DNA from: Paenibacillus tepidiphilus
Lineage (GTDB): Bacteria; Bacillota; Bacilli; Paenibacillales; Paenibacillaceae
Direction of reading: 5' to 3'
NCBI RefSeq assembly: GCF_008635795.1
Contig: NZ_VWRQ01000015.1
Span: 62,001-126,000 of the forward strand
Length of the DNA: 64,000 nt
The position numbers and the translations under genes are program-made. Below, piece by piece: positions 1 through 8,397 of the stretch (position 1 is the first letter of the stretch; the number at the start of each line of letters is the position of its first letter). Below the pieces are notes generated by a model. It was given only the letters and a program-made list of their open reading frames with translations. It was not told the origin of the DNA and ran no database searches.

Positions 1-1383
1 CAGCGCATCATGCACCGCTTCATCCTGTACAGGTACCTCCGGCAGGCCAACGCCAAAGCGCCCGTTCACCCATTCGGTGAACATGGCATAATCTTTTTCC
101 ACCTGATTGGCATAAGCGTAGGCCCATTCGGCAATATACCTGGCAAAAGCATCGCTATCGGGGCCCATAGCAGCGGCGATTTCCCGCTCACTGTGATAGG
201 CGAGGATGCCCTTGTTGACATCGGCGTCGGCACGGGCATGCATTTTCGCGGTCAGGCGGCCCATGCTCTCCAGTACCCGCTCCATATCTTCACGGTCGGC
301 GATCTCCTGAAGCTTCAGGCGTTTCTTATAAGGAGAACGTTCCCGCACGTAGAAATACCGCCCCTCCAGCGTAAGGAAGCCGAGATAAGGGTCCGCCTTG
401 TGATGCATGGCCTGCTGCGTTGCCGCTACCCGTTTGCCCTGATGCCCGAAGAAATTCCAGAACGACTCCGAGTAAGGGAGGAAGTAGGCCGGCACCGGTA
501 CGCGCACCTCTTTGGCCTCAAGCACGGTATCATCCAGCTCTTCCGCTCCGGCGTCGCCCTCAATCAGCACATAATAGCGGTCCAGACCGATTGATGCAGT
601 GCCTGACCCGTGCTTCACGGCGATGTCTTTAATGCGGTAGTGGTCCTTGTTGTCCTTGGGGGCGAGGATCGTATCCAGGTAGAAGCTCCATGCCTGCTCC
701 AGCTGCTCCTGCTCGGCAAGCTCTGGAATGGCCAGCTCGGTATTCTCCAGAAATACACGTCCGGTCTGCATCTGCGCGGTCACCTTCTCCAGAAAATGCC
801 CCTGGCGCCGTCTTTCCAGCTTGCGGAGCAGCTTGCGCACCGGACCTTTGGCTTGCTTGTGGTCCATCAGAAACTTCTCAGGGTCATCCTTGCCTTGGAC
901 GAAGCGGCGGATTTGCCGGTAATAGGCCTGAATATATTCTTCAATGCTGCCCGTTTGCTCACGGGTATCGTAACCGAGCTGCCGCCCGACGAGAGCGATG
1001 CTGACGGACATCCGCAGGAGGTCGTACAGATAAGAGCCGACATAACCTTCATCAAAATCATTCACATCATAGACAATATCCCCGTCTTCGCTGCGGAAAG
1101 CGCCGAAATTCTCGAAGTGCAGGTCGCCCTGAATCCAGGTGGGCCGCTCCCCGGAGGTGTGGTAGGGGAAGTACTGGCGCGTAGCGTCAAAATAAAACAG
1201 ATAAGCGCTGCCCCGGTAGAACGAGAAAGCGCTTTGCGCCATTTTGCGATATTTCTCGGCCCGGCTCTGCGGGTCCAGTCCCATAATGCGTTCGTCAAAT
1301 TCATCAAGAATAGAAATCAGTAAGTCTTGGCGAAGCTTGGTGCGTGTGCGGATGACGCCCTCGGTAATGGACGGATTAATCAT
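1..1383 (-). CDS. DUF2252 family protein (C-terminus cut by window edge)
   Basis: The frame stays open from the ATG at 1383 to the left edge, so the C-terminus is missing. A clear ribosome-binding site (AAGGAGTG) lies six bases before the ATG. About 60-100 residues in, the stretch GDLHFENFG followed by DVNDFDEGY matches the DUF2252 signature, a family with a kinase/phosphotransferase-like fold and no settled function. The visible 461 codons fit the usual length of 400-480 residues, so little should be missing. It is transcribed divergently from the peptidase gene. Family assignment is firm; biochemical role is unknown. Confidence 0.85.
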   Translation of the reverse strand, partial: MINPSITEGVIRTRTKLRQDLLISILDEFDERIMGLDPQSRAEKYRKMAQSAFSFYRGSAYLFYFDATRQYFPYHTSGERPTWIQGDLHFENFGAFRSEDGDIVYDVNDFDEGYVGSYLYDLLRMSVSIALVGRQLGYDTREQTGSIEEYIQAYYRQIRRFVQGKDDPEKFLMDHKQAKGPVRKLLRKLERRRQGHFLEKVTAQMQTGRVFLENTELAIPELAEQEQLEQAWSFYLDTILAPKDNKDHYRIKDIAVKHGSGTASIGLDRYYVLIEGDAGAEELDDTVLEAKEVRVPVPAYFLPYSESFWNFFGHQGKRVAATQQAMHHKADPYLGFLTLEGRYFYVRERSPYKKRLKLQEIADREDMERVLESMGRLTAKMHARADADVNKGILAYHSEREIAAAMGPDSDAFARYIAEWAYAYANQVEKDYAMFTEWVNGRFGVGLPEVPVQDEAVHDAL

Positions 1384-1488
1384 GGCAGACACTCCTTGAC
1401 TTGACAGAATTTATAATTATCATAACCCTTATGCTTGCCGGGGAAAAGAGGGCGTAAGGCCTGCGTCACATTTTAAAATGGGCCGCCG

Positions 1489-1497
1489 TGCTATAAT
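1489..1497 (+). promoter_or_regulatory. Candidate extended -10 promoter of the oligoendopeptidase gene
   Basis: TGCTATAAT matches an extended -10 element (TGnTATAAT) about 110 bases before the peptidase start. No good -35 box is seen at 17 bp spacing, which extended -10 promoters can tolerate. Confidence 0.4.
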
Positions 1498-1604
1498 GAA
1501 GCGGTTCTTTAGGTAACAGTAGAAGAGGTGTAAGCATGTGAGATGCGATGAAACCGACATGATACCTGTAGGTGAGCATAAGCGAACAGGGAGATGTTAT
1601 AGAT

Positions 1605-3416
1605 ATGGAATTAACATGGGAATTGGACAGCCTGTACCCGGGCTTTCAGTCGGAGAAATTCAAGGCGGACCGGGAGCTGGCCGAGCAGCTTGCCGCTGAG
1701 CTGAAGCGTTGGCCTACAGTCCATTTACAAGATAGTCAGGATGCTGCGGTGCGGATTGAGAATTTCCTGAAGCAGTACAATGCTTATAAAAGCGTTCATG
1801 TCTGCCTGTTCAGCTACGCCGAACTCCGCTACAGTGCGGAGGGTGGAAATGAGGAAGCGGCCGGCAGGATGGACGAGCTGGAGGAGACACTGGCTCAGGC
1901 CGAGGAAGGATTGAACGGGTTCAGCAAGTGGCTGGTGCAGTTGGACAGCCGGGAGCTTAAGGAGATCGTAGGGTCGTCGACGTATGTGGCCGAACACGGG
2001 TTTTATCTGCACGGACTGCTGGAGCAGTCCTGTTACCGGCTTGGAGAAGAGGCTGAAGCCGCCATTGCGCGGATGAAGCTGACCGGCTCCAAAGCCTGGG
2101 AACGGCTGTACATGCAGACCTTGTCCACTTTAAGGACCCAGGTAGAGCTGCAGGGAAGACAGCAGAGCCTGTCTCTATCCGAGCTGCGGAATCTCGGCTA
2201 TGATGCCGATCCGGCAGTCAGAGCAGCGGCAGCTCTTGCCGAGCAGGAGGCCTGCCGCAGTGTGGCTGAGCAGAGCGCAGCCTGCCTGAATGCCGTAACC
2301 GGCGAAGCGTCGGCGGTCTATGAGCTGCGGGGATATGCTTCACCGCTGCACAAAGTGCTGGCCGCCTCCAGGATGGATGAAGAGACGCTCGAAGTGATGC
2401 TGGAGGCGGTGGCGGAGAGCCTGCCGGTCTTCCACCGCTATTACGCCAAGAAGGCGGAGCTGCTTGGGCACTCCGGTGCATTGCCGTTCCAGGATGTGTT
2501 CGCGCCGCTGGGCGCAGAGCCTTCCGGGAGTATTTCCTACCCGGAAGCCGCAGCCATCATCGGCTCTGCGTTCGGACGCTTCAGCGGAGAGCTGGGTGGC
2601 TTCGCCCGCAAGGTATTCGAGCGCCGCTGGATTGATGCCGAGCCGCGCAGCGGCAAGGGCAATTTCGGGATGTGCGTCGATATATTTCCGCTTGGCGAGA
2701 GCAGGATCATCACCAGCTTCAACGGCCAGCCGGTCGATGTCAGCGTGCTGGCCCATGAAATCGGACATGCGTATCACAGCAGCTGTCTGACCGGGCAGAC
2801 GATGGTGAACAGTGATTATCCGGTGCCGATTGCCGAGACGGCTTCGATCTTTTGCGAGAGTCTGGTCCATGAGGAGCTGCTGAACCAGTCTGGACCGGGT
2901 GAGGAGCTCGCCCTTCTGGAACGGAGCCTGTCAGACAGCGGGTATTACATTGTCGATTTCTACGCCCGCTACCTGTTCGAGAGCAGACTGTACGAACGGC
3001 GGAAATCCGGTCACTTGCCGGTAGCTGAGCTGAACCGCCTGATGTTGGAATCCATGACAGCCGCCTACGGTGACAGTGTGGACCCGGGCACGATTCATCC
3101 GTATCAGTGGATCAGCAAGGCGGGATACTATATGGCAGGCAACGAGTATCTGAACTTTCCGTATTCGTTCGGGCTGCTCTTCTCTAAAGGGCTATATGCG
3201 CAATATAAGAAGCAGGGCGGCGATTTCCCCGAACGCTACCGGGCGTTTCTGGCTGCCACGGGTACTGCGAACATTCGCGATGCAGCCTTGCTGCTGAATA
3301 TTGATGTCCATTCGCCGGAATTCTGGCGGGGAGCGCTGCAGCTCATTGGCGAGGATGTAAAGCGGTTTGAGGAGCGGGCGCAGGAAGAAGAGCAGGCAGC
3401 AGCAAAAGTCGTGTAA
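1605..3416 (+). CDS. M3 family oligoendopeptidase (PepF-like)
   Basis: Cytoplasmic zinc peptidase of the oligoendopeptidase F group (M3B), which degrades short peptides. The zinc motif HEIGH lies at residues 384-388, and the C-terminal helical part with its conserved YQW and Tyr-rich stretch follows. I chose ATG 1605 (603 aa, starting MELTWELDSLYPG, typical of the family) because GGGAGA sits ten bases upstream. A GTG at 1572 would add 11 residues but has only a weak ribosome-binding site. The gene is monocistronic, between DUF2252 and the small CxxH/CxxC gene. The family is certain; the substrate is not. Confidence 0.9.
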   Translation: MELTWELDSLYPGFQSEKFKADRELAEQLAAELKRWPTVHLQDSQDAAVRIENFLKQYNAYKSVHVCLFSYAELRYSAEGGNEEAAGRMDELEETLAQAEEGLNGFSKWLVQLDSRELKEIVGSSTYVAEHGFYLHGLLEQSCYRLGEEAEAAIARMKLTGSKAWERLYMQTLSTLRTQVELQGRQQSLSLSELRNLGYDADPAVRAAAALAEQEACRSVAEQSAACLNAVTGEASAVYELRGYASPLHKVLAASRMDEETLEVMLEAVAESLPVFHRYYAKKAELLGHSGALPFQDVFAPLGAEPSGSISYPEAAAIIGSAFGRFSGELGGFARKVFERRWIDAEPRSGKGNFGMCVDIFPLGESRIITSFNGQPVDVSVLAHEIGHAYHSSCLTGQTMVNSDYPVPIAETASIFCESLVHEELLNQSGPGEELALLERSLSDSGYYIVDFYARYLFESRLYERRKSGHLPVAELNRLMLESMTAAYGDSVDPGTIHPYQWISKAGYYMAGNEYLNFPYSFGLLFSKGLYAQYKKQGGDFPERYRAFLAATGTANIRDAALLLNIDVHSPEFWRGALQLIGEDVKRFEERAQEEEQAAAKVV

Positions 3417-3579
3417 TGTAAGGGGCCGGTTGCGGCAACAGACACAATGGGTGCTCCGGCGGGCAGAACCTCGCAGTGCAGGTAAAATGCGGCCCGGGAG
3501 GTTCCTTTTTGCCGGGAAGTGTGGTAGAACAGAAGTAGGAAGACTACGAAGCGCGGCACAGAAAGGGATGCTTGATCGA

Positions 3580-3747
3580 ATGTATGTAGTGTGTAAGGAA
3601 CATGTGGAGCTGGCCATCGACAAATTCGTGGACGAATACGAGGATGCACCGGATGTGGTGGACCTCAAGGAGACCGAGTTCTCGGACTGGGACCCGCCGG
3701 CGAAATGTGCAGAATGCGAGAAGAATGCGGAATATCTGGTTGTGTAA
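3580..3747 (+). CDS. CxxH/CxxC protein, BA_5709 family
   Basis: A 55-residue protein starting MYVVCKEH, with a CKEH motif near the start and a CAEC motif near the end. It matches the small CxxH/CxxC family that is often found near rlmH in Bacilli; rlmH is 1.4 kb downstream here. The two motifs could bind a metal ion, but function is unknown. AAAGGG precedes both ATG 3568 and ATG 3580; the spacing is near zero for 3568 and about 12 for 3580, so 3580 is preferred. The longer upstream extension in the same frame overlaps the peptidase and is not credible. Confidence 0.75.
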   Translation: MYVVCKEHVELAIDKFVDEYEDAPDVVDLKETEFSDWDPPAKCAECEKNAEYLVV

Positions 3748-3780
3748 ACGGGTGTACTTAGAATAGCTGGCTAAATAAAT

Positions 3781-3810
3781 CCCCTGCCGCTTCACCGCGA
3801 AGCGCAGGGG
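3781..3810. terminator. Hairpin after the CxxH/CxxC gene
   Basis: CCCCTGC-C-GCTTC pairs with GAAGCGCAGGGG around a four-base loop, with one bulged base. The following U-run is weak, so it may be a terminator or an mRNA-stabilising stem. Confidence 0.5.
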
Positions 3811-3869
3811 ATTGTTGTGATATAAGCTGAATATTAAGCTGCTGTTATAAGCGGAAAGGGAGGTGGAGT

Positions 3870-4448
3870 ATGCCATTATCTGAATGGCTGCTCTGGCTGA
3901 TTGCCTTTGCCGTGCTGCTGGCTGTAGCCTGGATGGCGGCAAGAAGCTGGAGAAATGGTATCTCTCCTATGCCTGCTTCCAGAGCAGTCAGACGGCTGGT
4001 CATTGAAGAAGTAAACCGGATCTCCGGTTACGCGAGTATTGTGGAGGCCGGTTCCGGGTGGGGGACGATGGGTCTTGATGTTGTCCGGCACTGTCCGGGA
4101 AAGAGACTTACGGGTATCGAGAACTCATCTATTCCGCTATGGTGCTCACAGCTGCTTGCCCGGCTGGCCGTCCGTTCCCGGACGGCTGGAACAGAGGGGG
4201 GAAGTCTGCGCGGCAGAGTCCATTTTCGGCGGGGTGACATTTACCGGCATTCGTACCGGGACGCCGACATTGTCCTCTGCTACCTGTACCCCGGTGCGAT
4301 GAAGCAGCTGGAAGGGAAGTTCAGGCAGGAGCTTGCCCATGGAGCAACTGTCATCAGCGTATGCTTCGCCATTCCGGGCAGGCGTCCGGTCCGGACCTTG
4401 ACCTGCGGGGATGCGCTGCGGACCAAGGTGTATGTGTATATTTATTAA
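3870..4448 (+). CDS. Membrane-anchored class I SAM-dependent methyltransferase
   Basis: 192 residues. Residues 5-25 form one hydrophobic segment, followed by a basic stretch that suggests a cytoplasmic catalytic domain. The motif VEAGSGWGTMGLD near residue 58 is the glycine-rich SAM-binding loop (motif I), and an acidic residue follows in the next strand (TGIEN). RRGDIY and DIVLCYLYPG look like motifs II and IV; the DxxxxYLYP form is seen in methyltransferases that act on diverse substrates. The ribosome-binding site AAAGGGAGGTG is strong. The substrate cannot be told. Confidence 0.75.
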   Translation: MPLSEWLLWLIAFAVLLAVAWMAARSWRNGISPMPASRAVRRLVIEEVNRISGYASIVEAGSGWGTMGLDVVRHCPGKRLTGIENSSIPLWCSQLLARLAVRSRTAGTEGGSLRGRVHFRRGDIYRHSYRDADIVLCYLYPGAMKQLEGKFRQELAHGATVISVCFAIPGRRPVRTLTCGDALRTKVYVYIY

Positions 4449-4486
4449 GGCAACGCCCGGGGAGGGGCCCCGCTGCTCTCTAGAGC

Positions 4487-5029
4487 TTAAAGCAGGGCCT
4501 GAATCGACGATTCAATATCAAGCGGATTTACGAAGGATTCGAAGCGCTTGACGACATGCCCCTCGCGGTCGACCAGAAACTTCGTGAAGTTCCACTTGAT
4601 TTCATCATCCTCAAGAGAAGCCGGATCACGGTTAAGGAGCATAAGCTTAAGCAATTTGGCATTGGAGTTGTCCTCATCAAAGCCCTCAAACCCGGCCTGC
4701 TCCGTCAGATGGCGGAAGAGCGGGTGTTTGTTCCCGCCTTTCACAGCAATTTTCTCGAACAGGGGGAAGCTCACTCCGTAGTTAATCTGACAGAATACGT
4801 CGACCTCTTCATTCGTGCCTGTCTCTTCACCAAACTCGTTACTCGGAAACCCGAGGATCTGCAGGCCGCTCTCCGAGTATTTCTCATGCAGCTTCTGGAG
4901 GTCGGCATACTGGGAGGTGAAGCCGCATTTGCTCGCCGTATTGACGATGAGCATCACCTTGCCCTTATATTGGTCCAGCTCTACGTCCTTGCCGCGGATA
5001 TTGCGGGCGGTGTACGAATAAATGCTCAT
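4487..5029 (-). CDS. Glutathione peroxidase family protein (BsaA-like) with altered active site
   Basis: 180 residues of the thioredoxin-fold glutathione peroxidase family, which reduces peroxides, usually with thioredoxin in bacteria. The peroxidatic cysteine is C35 (TASKCGFTSQY), so it is a Cys and not a Sec enzyme. The usual second motif CNQFGxQE reads SNEFGEET here (residues 63-70): the tetrad Gln is Glu and the neighbouring Cys is Ser. The third motif keeps its Trp (KWNFTKF). Start ATG 5029 is preferred over ATG 5041, because AGAGGA directly abuts the latter. It converges with the methyltransferase gene. Confidence 0.8.
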   Translation of the reverse strand: MSIYSYTARNIRGKDVELDQYKGKVMLIVNTASKCGFTSQYADLQKLHEKYSESGLQILGFPSNEFGEETGTNEEVDVFCQINYGVSFPLFEKIAVKGGNKHPLFRHLTEQAGFEGFDEDNSNAKLLKLMLLNRDPASLEDDEIKWNFTKFLVDREGHVVKRFESFVNPLDIESSIQALL

Positions 5030-5157
5030 GAATTGAATCATCCTCTCGGTGTGGGATAGTCAGGAGTATGCAGAAATAATATTATAAACAATTAAATTGT
5101 ATACAATATAAAATGGGCTGTCAATTGCGGATAAATAATTACAAAGTGGAGGCCTCT

Positions 5158-5637
5158 ATGTTCATTCAAATTATTGGCGTAGGCAAATTGAAGGAAAAAT
5201 ATCTGGTGGACGGCATTGCCGAATACGCGAAGCGGCTGACGCCGTACCTGAAGTTCCAGATCATCGAGGTTGCCGATGAGAAGGCTCCGGACAACCTCAG
5301 CGATGCGGAGGTTGCCCAGGTCAAGTCGCGCGAGGGCGAACGCATCCTCGCGCACATCAAGAGCGAGGCGCATGTCATTGCGCTCGCGATCGACGGCAAG
5401 CTCTGGAGCTCCGAGGAGCTTGCCGCGGAGATCGACCGGCTCGGCACCTACGGGACGAGCCATGTCGTGTTCGTCATCGGAGGCAGCCACGGGCTCTCCG
5501 ATGAGGTGATGCGCCGCGCGCAGCAGCGCATGAGCTTCGGCCGCATGACGCTGCCCCATCAGCTCATGCGGCTGGTGCTGGCCGAGCAGATTTATCGCGC
5601 GGTGAAGATAAATCGGGGAGAACCGTATCACAAGTGA
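5158..5637 (+). CDS. rlmH: 23S rRNA (pseudouridine1915-N3)-methyltransferase
   Basis: 159 residues, exactly the family length. SPOUT methyltransferase that methylates pseudouridine 1915 in helix 69 of 23S rRNA on the assembled 70S ribosome. The SAM-knot motifs are intact: FVIGGSHGL at residues 105-113, HQLMRLVLAEQIYRA at 134-148 and the C-terminal YHK. ATG 5158 follows GTGGAGG. The reading frame upstream of this ATG (from 5113) is not family sequence. A terminator follows at 5717. Confidence 0.97.
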   Translation: MFIQIIGVGKLKEKYLVDGIAEYAKRLTPYLKFQIIEVADEKAPDNLSDAEVAQVKSREGERILAHIKSEAHVIALAIDGKLWSSEELAAEIDRLGTYGTSHVVFVIGGSHGLSDEVMRRAQQRMSFGRMTLPHQLMRLVLAEQIYRAVKINRGEPYHK

Positions 5638-5716
5638 CGGCTAAATTGCTCGGTGATAAGAGCGTGGAGGCACGGTATAGGCGGGTAGGGTAGGTAGGGC
5701 TAGGGATAGAATAAAT

Positions 5717-5758
5717 GAGACTCTATTAGCTGTTTAAGAGCTAATGCGGGTCTTTTTT
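5717..5758 (+). terminator. Rho-independent terminator after rlmH
   Basis: TATTAGCT and AGCTAATG pair around a seven-base loop, closed by AGAC/GTCT, and a run of eight T follows. Confidence 0.8.
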
Positions 5759-5759
5759 T

Positions 5760-6160
5760 GGTGAGGACTAATACGGAGAGTAGTTGGGCTGAATTTACCC
5801 CTTAAAGCTAGACAGATTAATTTATTAGGGGACTTGTTGGGCCGGAGTGGATTCAGTAAAGTAGAGAAAAATAAATCGTAACCCGCTTCGATTAATGCCT
5901 GACCAGATACAATCACTGCTTCACCCCCGAGGCAAAAACCTTCAACCCTTATCCATCCCTTTTTCGTTGTCGGAAAATGTTAAAAAGGACATCCTCCACA
6001 CGAATAGATTGTGTCAAAGACGCCCCTAAATTAATCATAAAACCTCACTTCATACTCACAATACTCAACGACGTGAACATTGCACTTCACGCACGGAGAC
6101 GCGTTTACCTCGCATTTTGGCTCTTCACAAAAGCAATCATGTACAACAACACATTATTTC
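5760..6160. other. Intergenic stretch without a convincing gene
   Basis: About 400 bases between the rlmH terminator and the FNR-type promoter. Short frames on both strands lack ribosome-binding sites and resemble no family. The composition becomes AT-richer toward the metal operon. I see no RNA gene. Confidence 0.5.
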
Positions 6161-6165
6161 CGATT

Positions 6166-6207
6166 TTGATCTATATCAATTTAACATGACAAGGTTCACC
6201 CTATACT
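6166..6207 (+). promoter_or_regulatory. FNR-type box and -10 element of the HMA/P-type ATPase operon
   Basis: TTGATCTATATCAA at 6166-6179 is a perfect FNR consensus (TTGAT-N4-ATCAA). TATACT at 6202-6207 is a good -10. With transcription starting about seven bases after it (near 6214), the box is centred at about -41.5, the standard position for class II activation by Crp/Fnr proteins. The third gene of the operon encodes a Crp/Fnr regulator with the matching E..SR recognition residues, so autoactivation is likely. Confidence 0.75.
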
Positions 6208-6251
6208 GAAATTAGCAAGAAGATAACTTACACTTTTAAGGGGGATTTACA

Positions 6252-6467
6252 ATGACAACAACTACTTTCCAATTAGAACAACTTACTTGTCCTAGCTGCA
6301 TCAAGAAAATTGAAACAGCGTTAAACAACAAAGATGGCGTATTTGAGGTAAAAGTTCTATTCACTTCAAGCAAGGTAAAAGTGAGTCACAATGAGAATAT
6401 TGTCAATGCTGCGGGTGTCGGTAAAGTTATCACCGATCTGGGCTTTCAAATTCTAAACATTAAATAA
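6252..6467 (+). CDS. Small heavy-metal-associated (HMA) domain protein
   Basis: 71 residues forming one ferredoxin-like HMA domain, with the metal-binding motif CPSC at residues 13-16 in the usual first loop. Such proteins carry soft metal ions, often Cu(I), to a partner ATPase. GGGGG lies upstream of the ATG. The P-type ATPase begins 13 bases downstream and has no HMA domain of its own, so this gene probably supplies that module in trans. The metal is not determined by the sequence. Confidence 0.85.
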   Translation: MTTTTFQLEQLTCPSCIKKIETALNNKDGVFEVKVLFTSSKVKVSHNENIVNAAGVGKVITDLGFQILNIK

Positions 6468-6480
6468 GGGGGGATGCATC

Positions 6481-8397
6481 ATGTCTAGAAAGAAGAAGGA
6501 AAGGGTTATAGTGATTGCCGGGCTGCTTATCGCTACATCTTTTCTACTGAAATTATGGAACGTGCTAGCGTTATTCTCTGATATTCTCATGATTACAGCC
6601 GCGCTTAGCGCGGGGTATCCGATTATGAAGAATGCCATTCAAGCCTTACGTTATCGCATATTGGGCATTGAGGCGCTCGTTACGATAGCCGTCATTGGCG
6701 CTATCATGATCCAGGAATATTGGGAGGCGGCAGCCGTTACCTTCCTATTCATCTTAGGTTCCTATCTTGAAGCGAGAATTATTGAGAAGACGCGCTCTTC
6801 ATTGAAAGCATTGATGGATTTGGCACCTGCGATGGCCACTGTGATGCGTAATGGGATAGAGGTTAAGGAGTATCCTGATCAGGTGATCCAAGGGGAAATT
6901 GTTCTAGTCCGTCCCGGTGAGAATGTTCCGGTGGATGGTACTATTCGGAGTGGGCAAGCTACGATCAATCAAGCAGCAATTACAGGAGAATCTGTTCCAG
7001 TCAGTAAGGAAAAGGGTGCACAGGTGTTCAGCGGAACGATCATTGAGCACGGGTATTTAGAAATTATTGCTGATAAGGTCGGTAATGACACAACTTTTGC
7101 CCGCATTCTAAATATGGTTGAGGAAGCACAAGAATCGAAAGCACCCACACAGAAATTAATTGAGAAATTTGCTCGGTACTACACTCCTGCTATTTTTATA
7201 TTAGCTATTATCGTGTATATCCTTACTAGAAATATTGAGTTAACACTGACTTTGTTAGTTATTGCTTGCCCAGGTGCCATGGTTATTTCTGCTCCAGTCT
7301 CCATCGTAGCCGGAATTGGTAAAGGTTCGAAGAACGGCATTCTGTTTAAAGGGGGGGAGACGTTAGAAAAGGCGGAAAAAGTTCAAGTGGTCGCATTTGA
7401 CAAAACGGGCACACTCACTATCGGCAAACCAAAGGTCACGCGGATTAATGCGTTACACATGAATGAGGATGAGCTCCTGCAGATGATAGCCCGTGCAGAA
7501 TATGCATCCGAGCATCATTTGGCCAGAGCCATCGTTGCAGAAGCTGCGTCAAGATCTGCCCTCAAGATTGTACCCGCAGAACAGTTCGAAGCGTTGCCTG
7601 GCAAAGGGATAGCTGCTACAGTTGAAGGAGTTCATCTATATATTGGAAATCGCAAGTTAATGGAAGACCATAACATTCAATATGATCAAGAAGTAGCCGA
7701 CCACGTATCTCAAGAGGAGAATAGAGCACAGACGGTCGTTTTTGTCGCTAATGATGAACGGGTATTAGGGCTAATCTCTATTGCAGATGTCTTACGGACT
7801 GATGCTTATAAACTTGTTCATAACTTGAAACAGTCTGGTGTTAAAAAGGTTGTCATGTTAACCGGTGATAATGAACGTGCCGCTGCTGCTGTCTCGGTTG
7901 AACTTGGAATCGATCAGTATTATGCGGGACTGTTACCTGAGGATAAGGTTAAAATATTACAAGATCTGCAAAAAGAATATATCGTTGCTATGGTTGGCGA
8001 TGGTGTGAATGATGCCCCCGCTCTAGCCATTGCCGATGTAGGGATTGCTATGGGCGGTTCAGGAACCGATGTCGCAATTGAGACAGCCGACGTTGTACTT
8101 ATGTCAGATCGCCTAATGAATCTTCCATACGCTCTGGGACTTAGCCAAGCTACAATGAATAATATGAGGCAAAATATTTACTTTGCTGTATTCATCGTTG
8201 TGGCTCTGTTAATCGGTGTGTTAACTAGAAATGTATTCATGGCTTCTGGTATGCTCGTGCATGAATTGAGTGTATTGTTAGTCATTATTAATGCGATTCG
8301 TTTAACACGTTACAGAGGTGTGAAGGCTGGGCAACCTATACAATCAACCAAGGATAGAGGGATCCGTAATGGAATGCAATCATCATCGGCCGAGTAA
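6481..8397 (+). CDS. P1B-type metal-transporting ATPase with CPG and HH motifs
   Basis: 638 residues. P-type ATPase core: TGES in the actuator domain, DKTGTLT with phosphorylated D307, and GDGVNDAPALA in the hinge. No N-terminal HMA domain. The membrane motif reads CPGAMVISAP (C263-P264-G265) where Zn/Cd pumps have CPCALVISTP. The nucleotide-domain HP motif reads HH (H345-H346, in SEHHLA). The last membrane segment has HE instead of an Asp, and the TM7 Lys of ZntA has no clear counterpart. The layout is closest to the P1B-2 (Zn/Cd/Pb) group, but the changed ligands argue against assuming that specificity. Co-transcribed with the HMA protein and the Fnr-like regulator, which overlaps its end by 29 bases. 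Confidence 0.85.
   Translation: MSRKKKERVIVIAGLLIATSFLLKLWNVLALFSDILMITAALSAGYPIMKNAIQALRYRILGIEALVTIAVIGAIMIQEYWEAAAVTFLFILGSYLEARIIEKTRSSLKALMDLAPAMATVMRNGIEVKEYPDQVIQGEIVLVRPGENVPVDGTIRSGQATINQAAITGESVPVSKEKGAQVFSGTIIEHGYLEIIADKVGNDTTFARILNMVEEAQESKAPTQKLIEKFARYYTPAIFILAIIVYILTRNIELTLTLLVIACPGAMVISAPVSIVAGIGKGSKNGILFKGGETLEKAEKVQVVAFDKTGTLTIGKPKVTRINALHMNEDELLQMIARAEYASEHHLARAIVAEAASRSALKIVPAEQFEALPGKGIAATVEGVHLYIGNRKLMEDHNIQYDQEVADHVSQEENRAQTVVFVANDERVLGLISIADVLRTDAYKLVHNLKQSGVKKVVMLTGDNERAAAAVSVELGIDQYYAGLLPEDKVKILQDLQKEYIVAMVGDGVNDAPALAIADVGIAMGGSGTDVAIETADVVLMSDRLMNLPYALGLSQATMNNMRQNIYFAVFIVVALLIGVLTRNVFMASGMLVHELSVLLVIINAIRLTRYRGVKAGQPIQSTKDRGIRNGMQSSSAE

Noticed and set aside
10..1323. 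Plus-strand frames of up to 237 codons opposite the DUF2252 gene
   Set aside because: The minus-strand frame carries a clear DUF2252 signature and ribosome-binding site; the plus-strand frames have no family features.
5977..6189. 70-codon plus-strand frame before the HMA gene
   Set aside because: No ribosome-binding site, and it runs over the FNR box and promoter.
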